Shown here: positions 16,263 through 25,814 of the stretch, one piece after another | Position numbering within the stretch: the first letter of the stretch is position 1 | Layout of the letters: each line of letters starts with the position of its first letter | Assembly (NCBI GenBank): GCA_964402955.1 | Contig: CAYOEZ010000002.1 | Location: 10,503-74,502, forward strand | Direction of reading: 5' to 3' | Length of the DNA: 64,000 nt | From: CAYOEZ01 sp964402955 | Lineage (GTDB): Bacteria > Chloroflexota > DTOL01 > DAOUCN01 | Program-made: the position numbers and the translations under genes | The notes under the pieces: generated by a model | Told to the model about the DNA's origin: nothing | The model's input: the letters and a program-made list of their open reading frames with translations, nothing else | The model's database searches: none

Positions 16263-18884
16263 CTATACCAACCCCGCCACTGCCTGCAGGGCCTCGTCGA
16301 GCTTGCTGGCGTCCTTACCGCCGGCCTGGGCCAGGTCAGGGCGCCCGCCGCCGGAGCCGCCAACGAGAGCGGCCACTTTCTTGACGATGGCACCGGCGTG
16401 GAAACCTTTGCTGACCAGATCGGGTGTGACGGCGGCAACAATGGCCGGGCGCTCGTTGAGCAGCGCGCCCAGCACAACAATGCCGGAGCCCATGCGGTCA
16501 CGCAGCCAGTCGGTCATCTCACGCAAAGCGTCGTTGGAGTTGGCGTCAACGCGGGCGGCCAGGAGCTTGACACCCCTGACCTCTTGCACATTCTGCAGGA
16601 GCGCAGCGATCTGTCCTTTGGCTAGCTCGCGCTGCAGGCGTTCAATCTCGCGCTCGGCGGCGGAGAACTCCGCCGAGAGCGCATCGAGCTTGGGCATGAT
16701 CTCGGCCGGGCTGGCCTGCAGGCGGTGCGCAACGTCGGCCAGCATGCCCAGGCGCTCGCGCACGAAGGCTTCGGCGCCGCGGCCCGTGACGGCCTCGATG
16801 CGGCGCAAGCCAGCGCCAACGCTGCTCTCACTCATTACCACAAACAGTCCGATCTCACCCGTTGCGTGCAGGTGCGTCCCGCCGCATAACTCGCGGCTGA
16901 AGGCATCGCCAACGCTGACCATGCACACGACGTCGCCGTACTTCTCGCCGAAGAGCGCCATAGCGCCTGCCTGGCGCGCCTCGTCCTGCGACATCGTCGC
17001 CGTGCTCACCGCATGGTTGGCGCGCACCGCGGCGTTGACCCGCTGCTCGACATCCTTGACCTCGGCCTCACTCAAGGCGCTGAGATGGGCGAAGTCGAAG
17101 CGCAGACGATCGGGAGCGACCAGCGAGCCACGCTGTTGAGCGTGCTCGCCCAGCACGTCGCGCAGCGCCTTGTGCAGCAGGTGCGTCGCCGTATGATTGC
17201 GGGCAATGTCGAGCCGCCGCTCGTTGTCAACCTGAGCGGAAACGTGCGCCCCGCCCTGGATATAGCCCTGCGCAACGACGCCGCGGTGTACGACCACATC
17301 GCCAAACGGCGTCAGCGTATCGCGCACCGCCACGCTGCCGGTGCCGCCGCTGATCGTGCCCATATCGCCGACCTGGCCGCCCTTCTCGGCGTAGAAAGGC
17401 GTGGCGTCGAGCACAAGCTCAACCTCTTCGCCTTCTGTTGCCATATCCACAGGCTCACCGCCCTTGATCAGCGCCACAATCTTGGCCTCAACCTGTAGCA
17501 CATCGTAGCCGAGGAAGTGGCTGGCCGAGAGACCAAGGTTGCGGTAGAGATCGGCAGACACATCCAGGCCAAACTTGGCGGAAGAGCGGGCACGCTGGCG
17601 CTGCGCCAGCAATGCAGCCTGGAAACCATCTTCATCAACCGTGAAACCGTGCTCACGCGCCACATCCTTGGCAATATCGAGCGGTAGGCCAAACGTATCG
17701 TAGAGCTTGAAGGCCTCGTCGCCAGGCACAACGGTCTTCTTCTCCACGCCAAGCTCGCCAAACAGCACATCGAGGCGGCCCAGAGCAGCATCGAGCGTCT
17801 CGCGGAAGCGCTGCTCCTCGCGGTCAATCACACGCAGCAAGAAATCGCGCTTCTCGACAAGCTCAGGATACTGCTTCTGCATGCCTTCGATGACCACACT
17901 CGCTGTCTTGGTCAAGAACGGCTCGGTCAATCCCAGCTCGCGGCCATAGCGGACGGCGCGGCGCAGGACGCGCCGCAGCACGTAGCCACGCCCTTCGTTT
18001 GACGGCAGCACGCCGTCAGCAATCAGGAACGTCACGGAGCGGCTATGGTCAGCGATGACGCGCAGCGCGTAGTCAACCTGCTCGCTTGAGCCATAGGTCT
18101 TGCCGGAGAGCCGCACACCCTCCTCGATGAGTGGCGCGAAGAGATCTGTCTCGTAGGCCGTGTTCTTCCCTTGCAGTAAGATGGCCATGCGTTCCAGCCC
18201 CAAGCCCGTGTCGATACTGGGGCGCGGCAGCGGCGTATCCGTTCCATCCGCAGCACGGTTGAACTGCATGAAGACCAGGTTCCAGAACTCCAGGTAGCGG
18301 GCGCAGTCACAGCCAGGCTTGCAGTCGGGCTTGCCGCAGCCAAACTCCTCGCCGCGGTCGAAATATATCTCGGAGTCGGGGCCGTTGGGACCGGTATCGC
18401 CGGCCGGCCCCCACCAGTTGTCTTCGATGCGTACAATGCGCTCGGCGGGCACGCCAGTGATCTCGCGCCAGAGCTTGAACGCTTCATCATCTTTGGGGTG
18501 AATGCTGGGCCACAGGCGGTCAGCAGGCATGGCAAAGTATTGGGGGCTGGTCAGCAACTCCCAGGCGAAGGTGATGGCCTCACGCTTGAAGTAGTCGCCG
18601 AGCGAGAAGTTGCCGAGCATCTCGAACAGCGTCAGGTGACGTTCGTCACCCACCACGTCGATGTCCACCGTGCGAAAGCATTTTTGTGATGTGGTCAGAC
18701 GGCGGCGCGGGGGAACGGCTTGCCCCATGAAATAGGGCTTGAAGGGTACCATGCCGGCGTTGGTCAGCAGGAGTGTCGGGTCGCCGTGCGGAATGAGCGA
18801 TGCGCTGGGCAGGATGAGATGACCCCTGGATTGGAAGAACTCCAAGAAGGTGCGGCGGATATCGTCTCCGGACATGTACTTCAT
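16263..18884 (-). CDS. alaS: Alanyl-tRNA synthetase
   Basis: An 873-residue class II synthetase charging tRNA-Ala. The N-terminal catalytic core has GMVPFKPYFMG and QKCFRTVDIDVVGDERHLT. The editing domain has the metal ligands HTATHLLHKAL and CGGTHLHATGEIG, and a C-Ala domain ends in GGSGGGRPDLAQAGGKDASK. All parts are present. The ATG at 18884 follows GGAG by about 10 bases. A strong promoter lies at 18921-18949. The gene probably leads a transcript that continues through the small toxin-antitoxin genes down to 13686. A copy of its last ~60 bases occurs at 15531-15595. Confidence 0.97.
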   Translation of the reverse strand: MKYMSGDDIRRTFLEFFQSRGHLILPSASLIPHGDPTLLLTNAGMVPFKPYFMGQAVPPRRRLTTSQKCFRTVDIDVVGDERHLTLFEMLGNFSLGDYFKREAITFAWELLTSPQYFAMPADRLWPSIHPKDDEAFKLWREITGVPAERIVRIEDNWWGPAGDTGPNGPDSEIYFDRGEEFGCGKPDCKPGCDCARYLEFWNLVFMQFNRAADGTDTPLPRPSIDTGLGLERMAILLQGKNTAYETDLFAPLIEEGVRLSGKTYGSSEQVDYALRVIADHSRSVTFLIADGVLPSNEGRGYVLRRVLRRAVRYGRELGLTEPFLTKTASVVIEGMQKQYPELVEKRDFLLRVIDREEQRFRETLDAALGRLDVLFGELGVEKKTVVPGDEAFKLYDTFGLPLDIAKDVAREHGFTVDEDGFQAALLAQRQRARSSAKFGLDVSADLYRNLGLSASHFLGYDVLQVEAKIVALIKGGEPVDMATEGEEVELVLDATPFYAEKGGQVGDMGTISGGTGSVAVRDTLTPFGDVVVHRGVVAQGYIQGGAHVSAQVDNERRLDIARNHTATHLLHKALRDVLGEHAQQRGSLVAPDRLRFDFAHLSALSEAEVKDVEQRVNAAVRANHAVSTATMSQDEARQAGAMALFGEKYGDVVCMVSVGDAFSRELCGGTHLHATGEIGLFVVMSESSVGAGLRRIEAVTGRGAEAFVRERLGMLADVAHRLQASPAEIMPKLDALSAEFSAAEREIERLQRELAKGQIAALLQNVQEVRGVKLLAARVDANSNDALREMTDWLRDRMGSGIVVLGALLNERPAIVAAVTPDLVSKGFHAGAIVKKVAALVGGSGGGRPDLAQAGGKDASKLDEALQAVAGLV

Positions 18885-18920
18885 AAACGCATGACTCCTC
18901 TTATGTTGACAGTGGCGCTC

Positions 18921-18949
18921 ATTTTAGTGTATCTGGCGGGGCTTGTCAA
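18921..18949 (-). promoter_or_regulatory. Promoter of alaS
   Basis: On the minus strand, TTGACA (18944-18949), a 17-base spacer and TAAAAT (18921-18926), about 37 bases before the alaS ATG. Confidence 0.75.
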
Positions 18950-19036
18950 CCGTGATTCGACTGAGGGGTGTCGAATTGGATGCGCGGGGTTGGTCTATAT
19001 GCGCGACGATCGGGCGGATGGACAGACATCGTACTC

Positions 19037-19065
19037 TTGCATCGGTCATCATTCTATGCTACTAT
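19037..19065 (+). promoter_or_regulatory. Promoter of the PP-loop ATPase gene
   Basis: TTGCAT (19037-19042), 17 bases, TACTAT (19060-19065), about 63 bases before the GTG start at 19128. Confidence 0.5.
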
Positions 19066-19127
19066 GCCATCGCAGCCACGTGTCGAGGCCAGGCTTCCCC
19101 ACTGTCTGACAAAAAGAGGGCAAGGCA

Positions 19128-20450
19128 GTGTCCGATATTACAATTGGTGCGCCCAGGCAATACGTTGATCATGGTTGGCCGGCGGTAAGCGCTCCCATTA
19201 CCGTGAATGGTCAGCGCTTTGACGTGTACTTCCGTTCGGAGAGGGGGCCGCTGACGACAGACGCCGGACCCTTTGTCCTCGCCACGATCCATGCGGCCCT
19301 GAGGCTGGGGTATGGGGTACACGTGGATGTCCCAGTGTCAACATCCTTGCGCTCTCTCGCCGAATGCATCCAAGAGGCAAATCTCTTCGATTTCCCTGAG
19401 AATCACCACGTCCCGCTCGAAGCGACTCCAGTCGCTAGCACAGCCGAGCAGTCCCGGCCCGCGGCCCCACGCGGCGTTGCCCTCTTCTTCTCCGGCGGGG
19501 TCGACTCGTTCTACTCGCTGCTCAAGCACCACGACGAGATCACGCACCTCATTTATGTGCACGGCTTCGATACCCTTTTGTCCAACCCTACCGCGCGGGT
19601 GTTGAACGCCCGCGCCCTGCGGCGGGCGGCGGCCGAGGCGGGCAAGCAGTTCTTTGAGCTTGAAACGAATCTGCGCAGCATGTCGGACCGCTACGAGCGA
19701 TGGGGCGCCCATGTCAGCAGCGCTGCGCAACTGGCGATCACGCTTGTGCTGGCGCACCAATTCGAGACGGTCTATAGCGCCGACAACTTCTCCTATTCTG
19801 GCGAGAGACCGTTTCCGGCTGTCATGAGTGCAGACGGTGTGGCTGCCGTTTTTGACGGCATAGACGCCATGCGTCTCGACAAGGTAACCTACATCGCGTC
19901 GTCCCCCCTCGCTATGCGCTGGCTCCGTGTGTGCTGGCAGAACTTGGGATCCACGTACAACTGCGGGCGCTGCGAGAAGTGCCTGCGCACGATGATCGGC
20001 CTGGAACTGGCCGGGGCGCTTGGGCGCTGCCGCACCTTCAAGCAGCCTATCGCTGTAGAGAGAGTGCGCAGCACAGACCTGAGCGTCTTCGCCCGCTTCT
20101 GGCCGGAACTCATGATCGAATTGGAGCAGCGGGGAGACCACCCTGAGCTGGCACAGGCGATCCGCGACAGCGTCCGGGCAAGCACGACCAACCCTATCAT
20201 CTGGACCGATATGCTGGCCCATTTCGAGAAGCTCGGCGGCAGGCCTGACATAGTGGCCATGGTGCGCCAGTGTCTGGCTCATAGCCAGGCTCCGGCCGAA
20301 CAGCGCGAGAGGGCGATGCGTCTGCGCAAGGCCATGGCCCACAATCTTCAGCTTGAGCAGGAGCTTGCGGTTATCAAGGCGTCCCGATCCTGGAAGCTGA
20401 CTGCACCCCTACGTGCGATTGGCGAGCGTTATCGCAAGCTAAGAATGTAG
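19128..20450 (+). CDS. PP-loop ATPase with a glycosyltransferase-type C-terminal tail
   Basis: The 440-residue product carries the PP-loop signature FFSGGVDSFYSLL near residue 120, the adenylating motif of the adenine-nucleotide alpha-hydrolase superfamily. A putative zinc site CGRCEKCLRTM lies near residue 280. The last ~50 residues are a helical stretch ending SRSWKLTAPLRAIG, a tail often seen at the end of capsule and O-antigen glycosyltransferases. Translation starts at GTG with a GAGGG site upstream. The likely chemistry is ATP-dependent activation of a carboxyl or carbonyl group; the tail hints at a link to surface-polysaccharide synthesis. The substrate is unknown. Confidence 0.65.
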   Translation: MSDITIGAPRQYVDHGWPAVSAPITVNGQRFDVYFRSERGPLTTDAGPFVLATIHAALRLGYGVHVDVPVSTSLRSLAECIQEANLFDFPENHHVPLEATPVASTAEQSRPAAPRGVALFFSGGVDSFYSLLKHHDEITHLIYVHGFDTLLSNPTARVLNARALRRAAAEAGKQFFELETNLRSMSDRYERWGAHVSSAAQLAITLVLAHQFETVYSADNFSYSGERPFPAVMSADGVAAVFDGIDAMRLDKVTYIASSPLAMRWLRVCWQNLGSTYNCGRCEKCLRTMIGLELAGALGRCRTFKQPIAVERVRSTDLSVFARFWPELMIELEQRGDHPELAQAIRDSVRASTTNPIIWTDMLAHFEKLGGRPDIVAMVRQCLAHSQAPAEQRERAMRLRKAMAHNLQLEQELAVIKASRSWKLTAPLRAIGERYRKLRM

Positions 20451-20528
20451 ATGCCTGCATTGTGCACTGGGTTGCTTGCATCGCGCATTGTGTCCTTCCC
20501 ATCCCCATCCTCCCAAGGAGTGACCGGT

Positions 20529-21815
20529 ATGGACTTCCGGCGGCGCAGCCGCATCAACTGGGTCTCCGTCATCAGCCTGCTGATCGGGTTTATCGGCATC
20601 GGCTCGCTGATCTTTCAGCATGTCGATATGCCCAAGACTCTGCCCCAGTTGCCTTTCTTTCCCAAGCCCACGCCGACGGCGACGCCGGTTATCGACGATG
20701 GCGCCTCGACGTTGAGCAAGGCTGATAGTCTGTTTGAGGAGGGAAAACTCGATCAGGCCGGCGAGCAATATGGGCTGGCGGTTGCTCTGATCGAAAAGGC
20801 CCAGATCGATTTTCTCTTTTTGTCCGACAAGGCGGCCACCGCCGGCGACACGATCGAATCGACAGCGCGCCGTATGGATGCACAGAAGGCTTTCCTGCGC
20901 GCTGGCACAGCCTATACGCGCTGGTGTAAGATCCTGGCCCTGCGCAACAAGAAGGCGGACGCCATTGTGCGCTGCAACCGGGGCATCGAGATAGACAATC
21001 GTAGCGCCGAGGGCTATGCCTTTCTGGCGCTCGCCTACGACCGCAACAACGAATTCGATAAGGCCATCGCCGCCGCACAGCGCGCCATAGACTTGGACCA
21101 GACCTACGCTGAAGGCTATGCCTTCCTGGCCGAAGCCTATGCCGACAAGTCGCCGTTCGAGAAGCGCAATCTGGAGACGGCGAAGAAGGCCGTGCAGGTC
21201 AACGAGAAGAGCGGATTTGCCCAACGTAATCTGGGATGGGTCTACGAAACGGAGGGCAACTACCGCCTGGCCGCGCTTGCCTATCAGAAGGCAACCGAAG
21301 TGGCGCCGACGATGAGCTATTTCTACATCGACCTCTGCCGCGCCCAGAAGATGCGCAACTTGCCAACCGAGGCTGTGGCCGCCTGCCAGAAGGCCACTGA
21401 GCTCGATGCGCAGAATCCGGACACGTATGACCTCCTGGGACAGATCTATTTCGACCAGTTAGCCAACCAGAAGGCGCTGGAGCAGTTCCAGAAAGCAATC
21501 GACGTCGACCCCGAGTATGCTCTTGCCTACGGGCATCTGGGCTGGGTCTACTACTTCCGTCTCTACTCCTGGGAAAAGGCGGCGACAGCGTTCGAGAAGG
21601 CGCTCGAGCTGGGAGCACGCAAGCTCAGCGCCGGTCTGGTGGCCGAGTTCAACACCGAACTGGGCTGGTCATACTACCGCCTGGGCCGTTGCAGCGACGC
21701 CCGCCCGGCCTTCGACCGGGCCATCGGGCTCATGACGCGCAATCCTGGCCCCGGCGCGGCCAACATCTCGCAACAGGCGCAGGACGGCATCAACGCCTGT
21801 GCGGGGAAAAAATAG
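20529..21815 (+). CDS. Membrane-anchored TPR protein
   Basis: The ATG at 20529 is chosen because AAGGAG precedes it by 9 bases; the frame extends to 20451 without support. A single N-terminal span (SVISLLIGFIGIGSLIF) anchors the 428-residue product, followed by a Pro/Thr linker. Then come about eight TPR-like repeats, for example AEGYAFLALAYDRNNEFDKA and ALAYGHLGWVYYFRLYSWEK. It probably acts as a scaffold on the outer face of the membrane. It lies 78 bases after the PP-loop gene. Confidence 0.75.
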   Translation: MDFRRRSRINWVSVISLLIGFIGIGSLIFQHVDMPKTLPQLPFFPKPTPTATPVIDDGASTLSKADSLFEEGKLDQAGEQYGLAVALIEKAQIDFLFLSDKAATAGDTIESTARRMDAQKAFLRAGTAYTRWCKILALRNKKADAIVRCNRGIEIDNRSAEGYAFLALAYDRNNEFDKAIAAAQRAIDLDQTYAEGYAFLAEAYADKSPFEKRNLETAKKAVQVNEKSGFAQRNLGWVYETEGNYRLAALAYQKATEVAPTMSYFYIDLCRAQKMRNLPTEAVAACQKATELDAQNPDTYDLLGQIYFDQLANQKALEQFQKAIDVDPEYALAYGHLGWVYYFRLYSWEKAATAFEKALELGARKLSAGLVAEFNTELGWSYYRLGRCSDARPAFDRAIGLMTRNPGPGAANISQQAQDGINACAGKK

Positions 21816-21864
21816 GGTCTAGGGTATCGGGTTCAGGGTTCGGGATCCGAACTATGGCGACGAG

Positions 21865-21907
21865 AAACGCCCTTTCAGCGGCTACACGAGCCGATGGAAG
21901 GGCGTTT
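21865..21907. terminator. Bidirectional hairpin between convergent genes
   Basis: AAACGCCCTTTC (21865-21876) pairs with GGAAGGGCGTTT (21896-21907), with an inner CGGCT/AGCCG stem. It lies between the ends of the TPR gene and the cupin gene. There is no strong T-run. Confidence 0.55.
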
Positions 21908-21941
21908 GTGTATTCCGGCGCCTGCTGGCGCTGCGTTTGCC

Positions 21942-22379
21942 TCAGCGCCAGCGACCACCGATTACGGGCAAGCGTTTGAGGAAGGCACGCAAGACCAGAT
22001 AGAGCGCCGTGCGCGCATAGACGCGCTCATGCACCGTCTCGCGCAGCAGCCACCGCTCATCGCTGTCGTTGCGCAGGCCGTGCTCCGTTCCCGCCGGCAC
22101 AAAAACCAGCGTACCGGGCTGTGTCCGCACCTCTCGCCCCGCCACATACAACGTTCCACCACCCTCGATCACATCGAACGACTCATCTTTGTGCTCGTGT
22201 ACGTGGAGCGGAACACTGCCGTGTGGCTCCACCAGCACCAGGACGCCGGCAAAAGATTCGCTGACAAAGAGCGGAAAGCTGACCAGCGGCCGCCCATCGG
22301 AACGGGCAGCCGCGGCGACGTGATCGAGTACAACAGGCGTCCCCGGCATAAGCGGTATCTCTGGCACGGCTGGCCTCAC
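21942..22379 (-). CDS. Cupin-domain protein
   Basis: The 145-residue product contains the cupin motifs PLHVHEHKDESFDVIEGGG and PGTLVFVPAGTEHG, with the usual His/Glu metal ligands. The GTG at 22379 overlaps the stop of the subtilase gene as GTGA, deciding the start and suggesting coupling. Enzyme or sensor role unknown. Confidence 0.8.
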   Translation of the reverse strand: MRPAVPEIPLMPGTPVVLDHVAAAARSDGRPLVSFPLFVSESFAGVLVLVEPHGSVPLHVHEHKDESFDVIEGGGTLYVAGREVRTQPGTLVFVPAGTEHGLRNDSDERWLLRETVHERVYARTALYLVLRAFLKRLPVIGGRWR

Positions 22380-24589
22380 GGTGTGGGATAGTTGGCGACG
22401 ATCACCGGCAGGAAGAGCCGGCGGCATGTCGATTGGATGGACAACTGCACCGGCACAGTTCTGGGGCTACCCACCACGCCGGCTGTTAAGCTGCTGACCG
22501 TGATGGTACCCGTACGGATGCCCACTGTCAGCCCGCTCGTATTGACGGAAACGCCGATCTGGCCGGGAGAACCAGCCACAGCTATACCTGTCGTGGGCGA
22601 AATGGCCAGCCAGGACGTCGCCTCGCTTGCCGACCAATTGAGTGGAACCGTGCTCGTGTTGACAACCCACAACGTGGCGGTAACCGGTTGCTGTGGGCCG
22701 CAGGCCAGGAAACCCAACTGCGTCGGATTGGTACTGAGATAGGGGCGCGGCGTTGCGGTCGGGGTTGGCGTCAGCGTCGGCGTGGCTGTGCGCGTCGGTG
22801 TGCGTGTGATCGTCGCTGTGCGTGTCGGTGTGCCACCCATGGCGTTGTTGACAGCGTTGAGAGCATCGGCGCGGCCGAAGCCAAAGGTATTGTCCTGCCC
22901 GGGCGTGCCCAGATCGATTGCGCCGCCGGCCATCCACCAGTACACCTGATCGCGCGTGGCCCCAGGTTTGGTGCTACGCACAAGGCCGGCAATGGCAGCG
23001 ATGTGCGGGGCCGCCGCCGAGGTGCCATAGAACGGCGATGAGAAGCCGCCTGCACCCGTCACCGAGACGCCATCGATGCCGGTGATATCCGGCTTGCTGC
23101 GTAGCTGATAGGACGGGAAGTAGTGCTCCACGGGCCCTTGCGAGCTAAAGCTCTCGATCGTGTCATTGCCCGGATCGTTGGCGTCGATGGCAGCGCTGGT
23201 GAACATGCCCAACGTGTGGTGATTGGGCGTCACGCTGCCTTGAATGACGTTGTATTCGCGGGCAGCGACTCCTCCGCCGCGCGTGTAGAGTTGCAGCTTG
23301 TTATTAGTCGAGCCCTGCCAGCGAAACGCCGCCAGATAAACAGTCTGCGTGCCGCCCGAGGTGTTCTGATAGAAGAAGTGCTCGACAGGGTTGCCGGCGC
23401 CCGCCTGGGTATCCTGGCTGGCAGCGATTATCTGCATGGCGCCATTGAACAGGTACAGATCATAGTCGTTGCCAGAACCGCCCCAGGGATCATTCCATTG
23501 CAGATAGGCATTGAAGTAACCGTTGTTCTGGAGGACCATGCCGAAAAGTTCGTCGGTTACCAGCCAGCGGTTGGCTGTGCCGAGGCCATTGGCGAACGTA
23601 CCCGCTACAAACGTACCCTGCCAGTGCATTTGCGCCACGTTGCCCGCCGATCCGGCGTAGGACACATTACTATTGACCATCACATTGGTGATAGCATTGT
23701 TGATCTGCCCGTCCTGATAGTACGGCTCGCCATTGAACGAGAGATCATCAACGATGACCGTGCAGCCCGCATTGCGCAAGATGCCAATGCCGTTGACCAT
23801 GTCCACCGCTGTGCTGGGGCCATAGAAGCCCAGCGCCGCGCCGGGGGCCAGATCGTGGATGATTTCGAGCATGGCTGTGCCTTCGTCACCGTTGCCTGCC
23901 TTGCGCACGTCGATGCTGGCAGGTAGATTGCCCGACGCGCGCGCTGTCGTCCAGCTATTAACGCCATCGGAGATTGCGCAGATCTTCTGCCCGACGCCGG
24001 TGATGCCCAGCGTGCTGCGCACCAGATTGGCGCGATGAATCGTGTCGCCCTGGCTGTTGACCGATCCCGTGTCCACATCGGGGTACGACGGCAGCGTCAG
24101 CAGACGCACGACCGGCAGGCTGGCAACATCAAGCACCTGACCATAGCCCAGCCAGCCTTCGACAACGTTGGCCGAGAGGTTGCTGCGCTCGATCTTCAGC
24201 CCACTGGCCTCGAGGCTGGCCAGCGCCTCGTCTGATGTATCCTCCAGCCACACGTCAACCTGGATTCTGCCGTCTCCGTCCACACGTACAAGCGGCGTCG
24301 ACAGGCCGGGCATGGCGTCGAGCTGCCCGCCTGCAGCCAGGCTTGCTACATTCTCGCTCGTCTGGCGGAGCAGGGAGTTGACTTTGGCCCACGGCGAGCC
24401 GGCGTCCGGCTTAGGGGGCAGCACAGCAGACGGGGGGACCTGTTCGATGCCATGAACCGCATCGTCAATCGTTACACCATTCGTTACGCCATTGGTTGAC
24501 GACCGAGGGGTAACGTCTGCAGAAACGGTCGAGACGACACCGCTGCAGAGAAGCACGAGCACGAGCAAGACACGGACATAACGGTTCAT
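22376..24589 (-). CDS. Secreted S8/S53-like serine peptidase with BACON-like domain
   Basis: A signal peptide (residues 1-25) is followed by a propeptide-like region. The peptidase domain has the Asp in AISDGVNSW (~208), GDEGTAMLEIIHDLAPGA (~234) and the Ser in GTSAAAPHIAA (~521). The second motif has Glu where classic subtilisins have the catalytic His, which matches S53-like members of the fold. A Thr/Pro-rich linker leads to a BACON/Ig-like domain (residues ~640-725) with LNWSASEATSWLAISPTTG. The protein ends RRLFLPVIVANYPTP, a tail type frequent in large secreted proteins of this bacterial group. Length 737 residues. Confidence 0.8.
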   Translation of the reverse strand: MNRYVRVLLVLVLLCSGVVSTVSADVTPRSSTNGVTNGVTIDDAVHGIEQVPPSAVLPPKPDAGSPWAKVNSLLRQTSENVASLAAGGQLDAMPGLSTPLVRVDGDGRIQVDVWLEDTSDEALASLEASGLKIERSNLSANVVEGWLGYGQVLDVASLPVVRLLTLPSYPDVDTGSVNSQGDTIHRANLVRSTLGITGVGQKICAISDGVNSWTTARASGNLPASIDVRKAGNGDEGTAMLEIIHDLAPGAALGFYGPSTAVDMVNGIGILRNAGCTVIVDDLSFNGEPYYQDGQINNAITNVMVNSNVSYAGSAGNVAQMHWQGTFVAGTFANGLGTANRWLVTDELFGMVLQNNGYFNAYLQWNDPWGGSGNDYDLYLFNGAMQIIAASQDTQAGAGNPVEHFFYQNTSGGTQTVYLAAFRWQGSTNNKLQLYTRGGGVAAREYNVIQGSVTPNHHTLGMFTSAAIDANDPGNDTIESFSSQGPVEHYFPSYQLRSKPDITGIDGVSVTGAGGFSSPFYGTSAAAPHIAAIAGLVRSTKPGATRDQVYWWMAGGAIDLGTPGQDNTFGFGRADALNAVNNAMGGTPTRTATITRTPTRTATPTLTPTPTATPRPYLSTNPTQLGFLACGPQQPVTATLWVVNTSTVPLNWSASEATSWLAISPTTGIAVAGSPGQIGVSVNTSGLTVGIRTGTITVSSLTAGVVGSPRTVPVQLSIQSTCRRLFLPVIVANYPTP

Positions 24590-24624
24590 TCGACTCCTCC
24601 GTCATTGCAAAGCTAGATGACCAT

Positions 24625-25557
24625 CTAACCAACTGCGGACGCCTTCGTGATCAGCTCCAAAATGGCCGGCGTCAGATCGGCCAGATTGGTGATGCGATGG
24701 GCAAGATCAGCCCGTCGCCTGCCCACCAGAAGTGTGGGCACAGGGCTTGCCGTGTGGCCGCGTACACTGAGATCCTCGATGTTGCCATGATCACTCGTGA
24801 GAATGAGCAGCATGCCGTCCAAGCCATCAAGAACACCGCCGAGAAACGCGTCCAACGCTTCGAGCGTCTGGATGGCCTGCGTCCAGTCACGATGATGGCC
24901 ACAGATGTCGGTGTAGTAGTGTTCAAAAAGCGTGAAGTCATTCTCTCGGGCGATGGCGGCTAGATTCTGCCCCGCCTGACGCAGCGTGATGTCAGGCATG
25001 TCAACATAACCCAGCATATCGCGCCAGCCACGATTGTCGAAGAAGGCAGAGACGGCCTTGCCGGCAAGCAGATCTTCATGATCGCGCAGACGTAGACCGC
25101 CGGCACGCGCTGATAGCCCCGTGGCCGAGAGCCCGCGCTTGCCGCGCGCGACGTCAGCGAAATACCGCTCGGGGTACGCATTGGCAAAGGCGCCGCGCCC
25201 ACCAGCACTGCTCAGCTTCTTGAAGATGCTTTCGCGAGTGATTATCGCGCGCAATTGCTCGTTGGGGTGCGGCCCCCAGTGGAAGCCCAGTTCCTTGGCC
25301 GCGTTGACGCCTGTCAGAATAGTCGTCTGGCCGGTCGCGCTCTGGGGTAGACCGTCGACGCCGAGATTAGCACCAGTGGGGATGAGTGTTGCGCGAGCAG
25401 TCTCCAGCAAGCCACCATTGAGGACAAGGGGACCGCCGAGGAGATCGGTCACGACGGGCATGCGAGCGCGCACGAGGGGATTGGTGGTTGGATCTGACTG
25501 ACCGAGTCCAACCCCATCAAGGAAGATCATCAGAACCGGCGCAGAGAATGGCGGCAC
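24625..25557 (-). CDS. Alkaline-phosphatase/iPGM-superfamily metalloenzyme
   Basis: The 310-residue product has LMIFLDGVGLG (metal Asp), SATGQTTILTG (nucleophile Ser/Thr region), and ILTSDHGNIEDLS (second metal site). This is the layout of the superfamily containing cofactor-independent phosphoglycerate mutase and phosphopentomutase. It is too short to be a full iPGM. The GTG at 25557 is preferred over upstream starts because the residues before it are not conserved-looking. It is likely a phosphohydrolase or mutase with unknown substrate. Confidence 0.7.
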   Translation of the reverse strand: MPPFSAPVLMIFLDGVGLGQSDPTTNPLVRARMPVVTDLLGGPLVLNGGLLETARATLIPTGANLGVDGLPQSATGQTTILTGVNAAKELGFHWGPHPNEQLRAIITRESIFKKLSSAGGRGAFANAYPERYFADVARGKRGLSATGLSARAGGLRLRDHEDLLAGKAVSAFFDNRGWRDMLGYVDMPDITLRQAGQNLAAIARENDFTLFEHYYTDICGHHRDWTQAIQTLEALDAFLGGVLDGLDGMLLILTSDHGNIEDLSVRGHTASPVPTLLVGRRRADLAHRITNLADLTPAILELITKASAVG

Positions 25558-25694
25558 GTTGCTCTCTCTAGCACGTTGTGCAATGCACAGACGGATATAA
25601 GTGTGGTGCTTTCTTTTGACAATATAACACAAAGGCCGCTGCAATGCAAGCTGTGCGCCAACCTAGCCAGGGCTTGCGCAAAGTCGCCCGTCTG

Positions 25695-25774
25695 TGCGTA
25701 GAGGCAGGTCTCAGACCTGCCTTCCCATGACCACACGGGGCAGACGGGCAGGTCTGAGACCTGCCCCTACGCAT
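25695..25774. repeat. Palindromic interspersed element
   Basis: Two copies of a GGCAGGTCT-AGACCTGCC palindrome face each other. The outer arms TGCGTAG and CTACGCA complete an inverted repeat about 75-80 bases long. It lies in the spacer between surE and the phosphomutase-like gene and has no coding content. Confidence 0.65.
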
Positions 25775-25814
25775 CATTGCGCCTGCCAAGTAACATGGCA
25801 CAGGCCCTGTCAAC

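Noticed and set aside
19338..20342. 334-codon reverse ORF opposite the PP-loop gene
   Set aside because: The composition is typical of antisense of a coding strand; the forward product has the SGGVDS motif.
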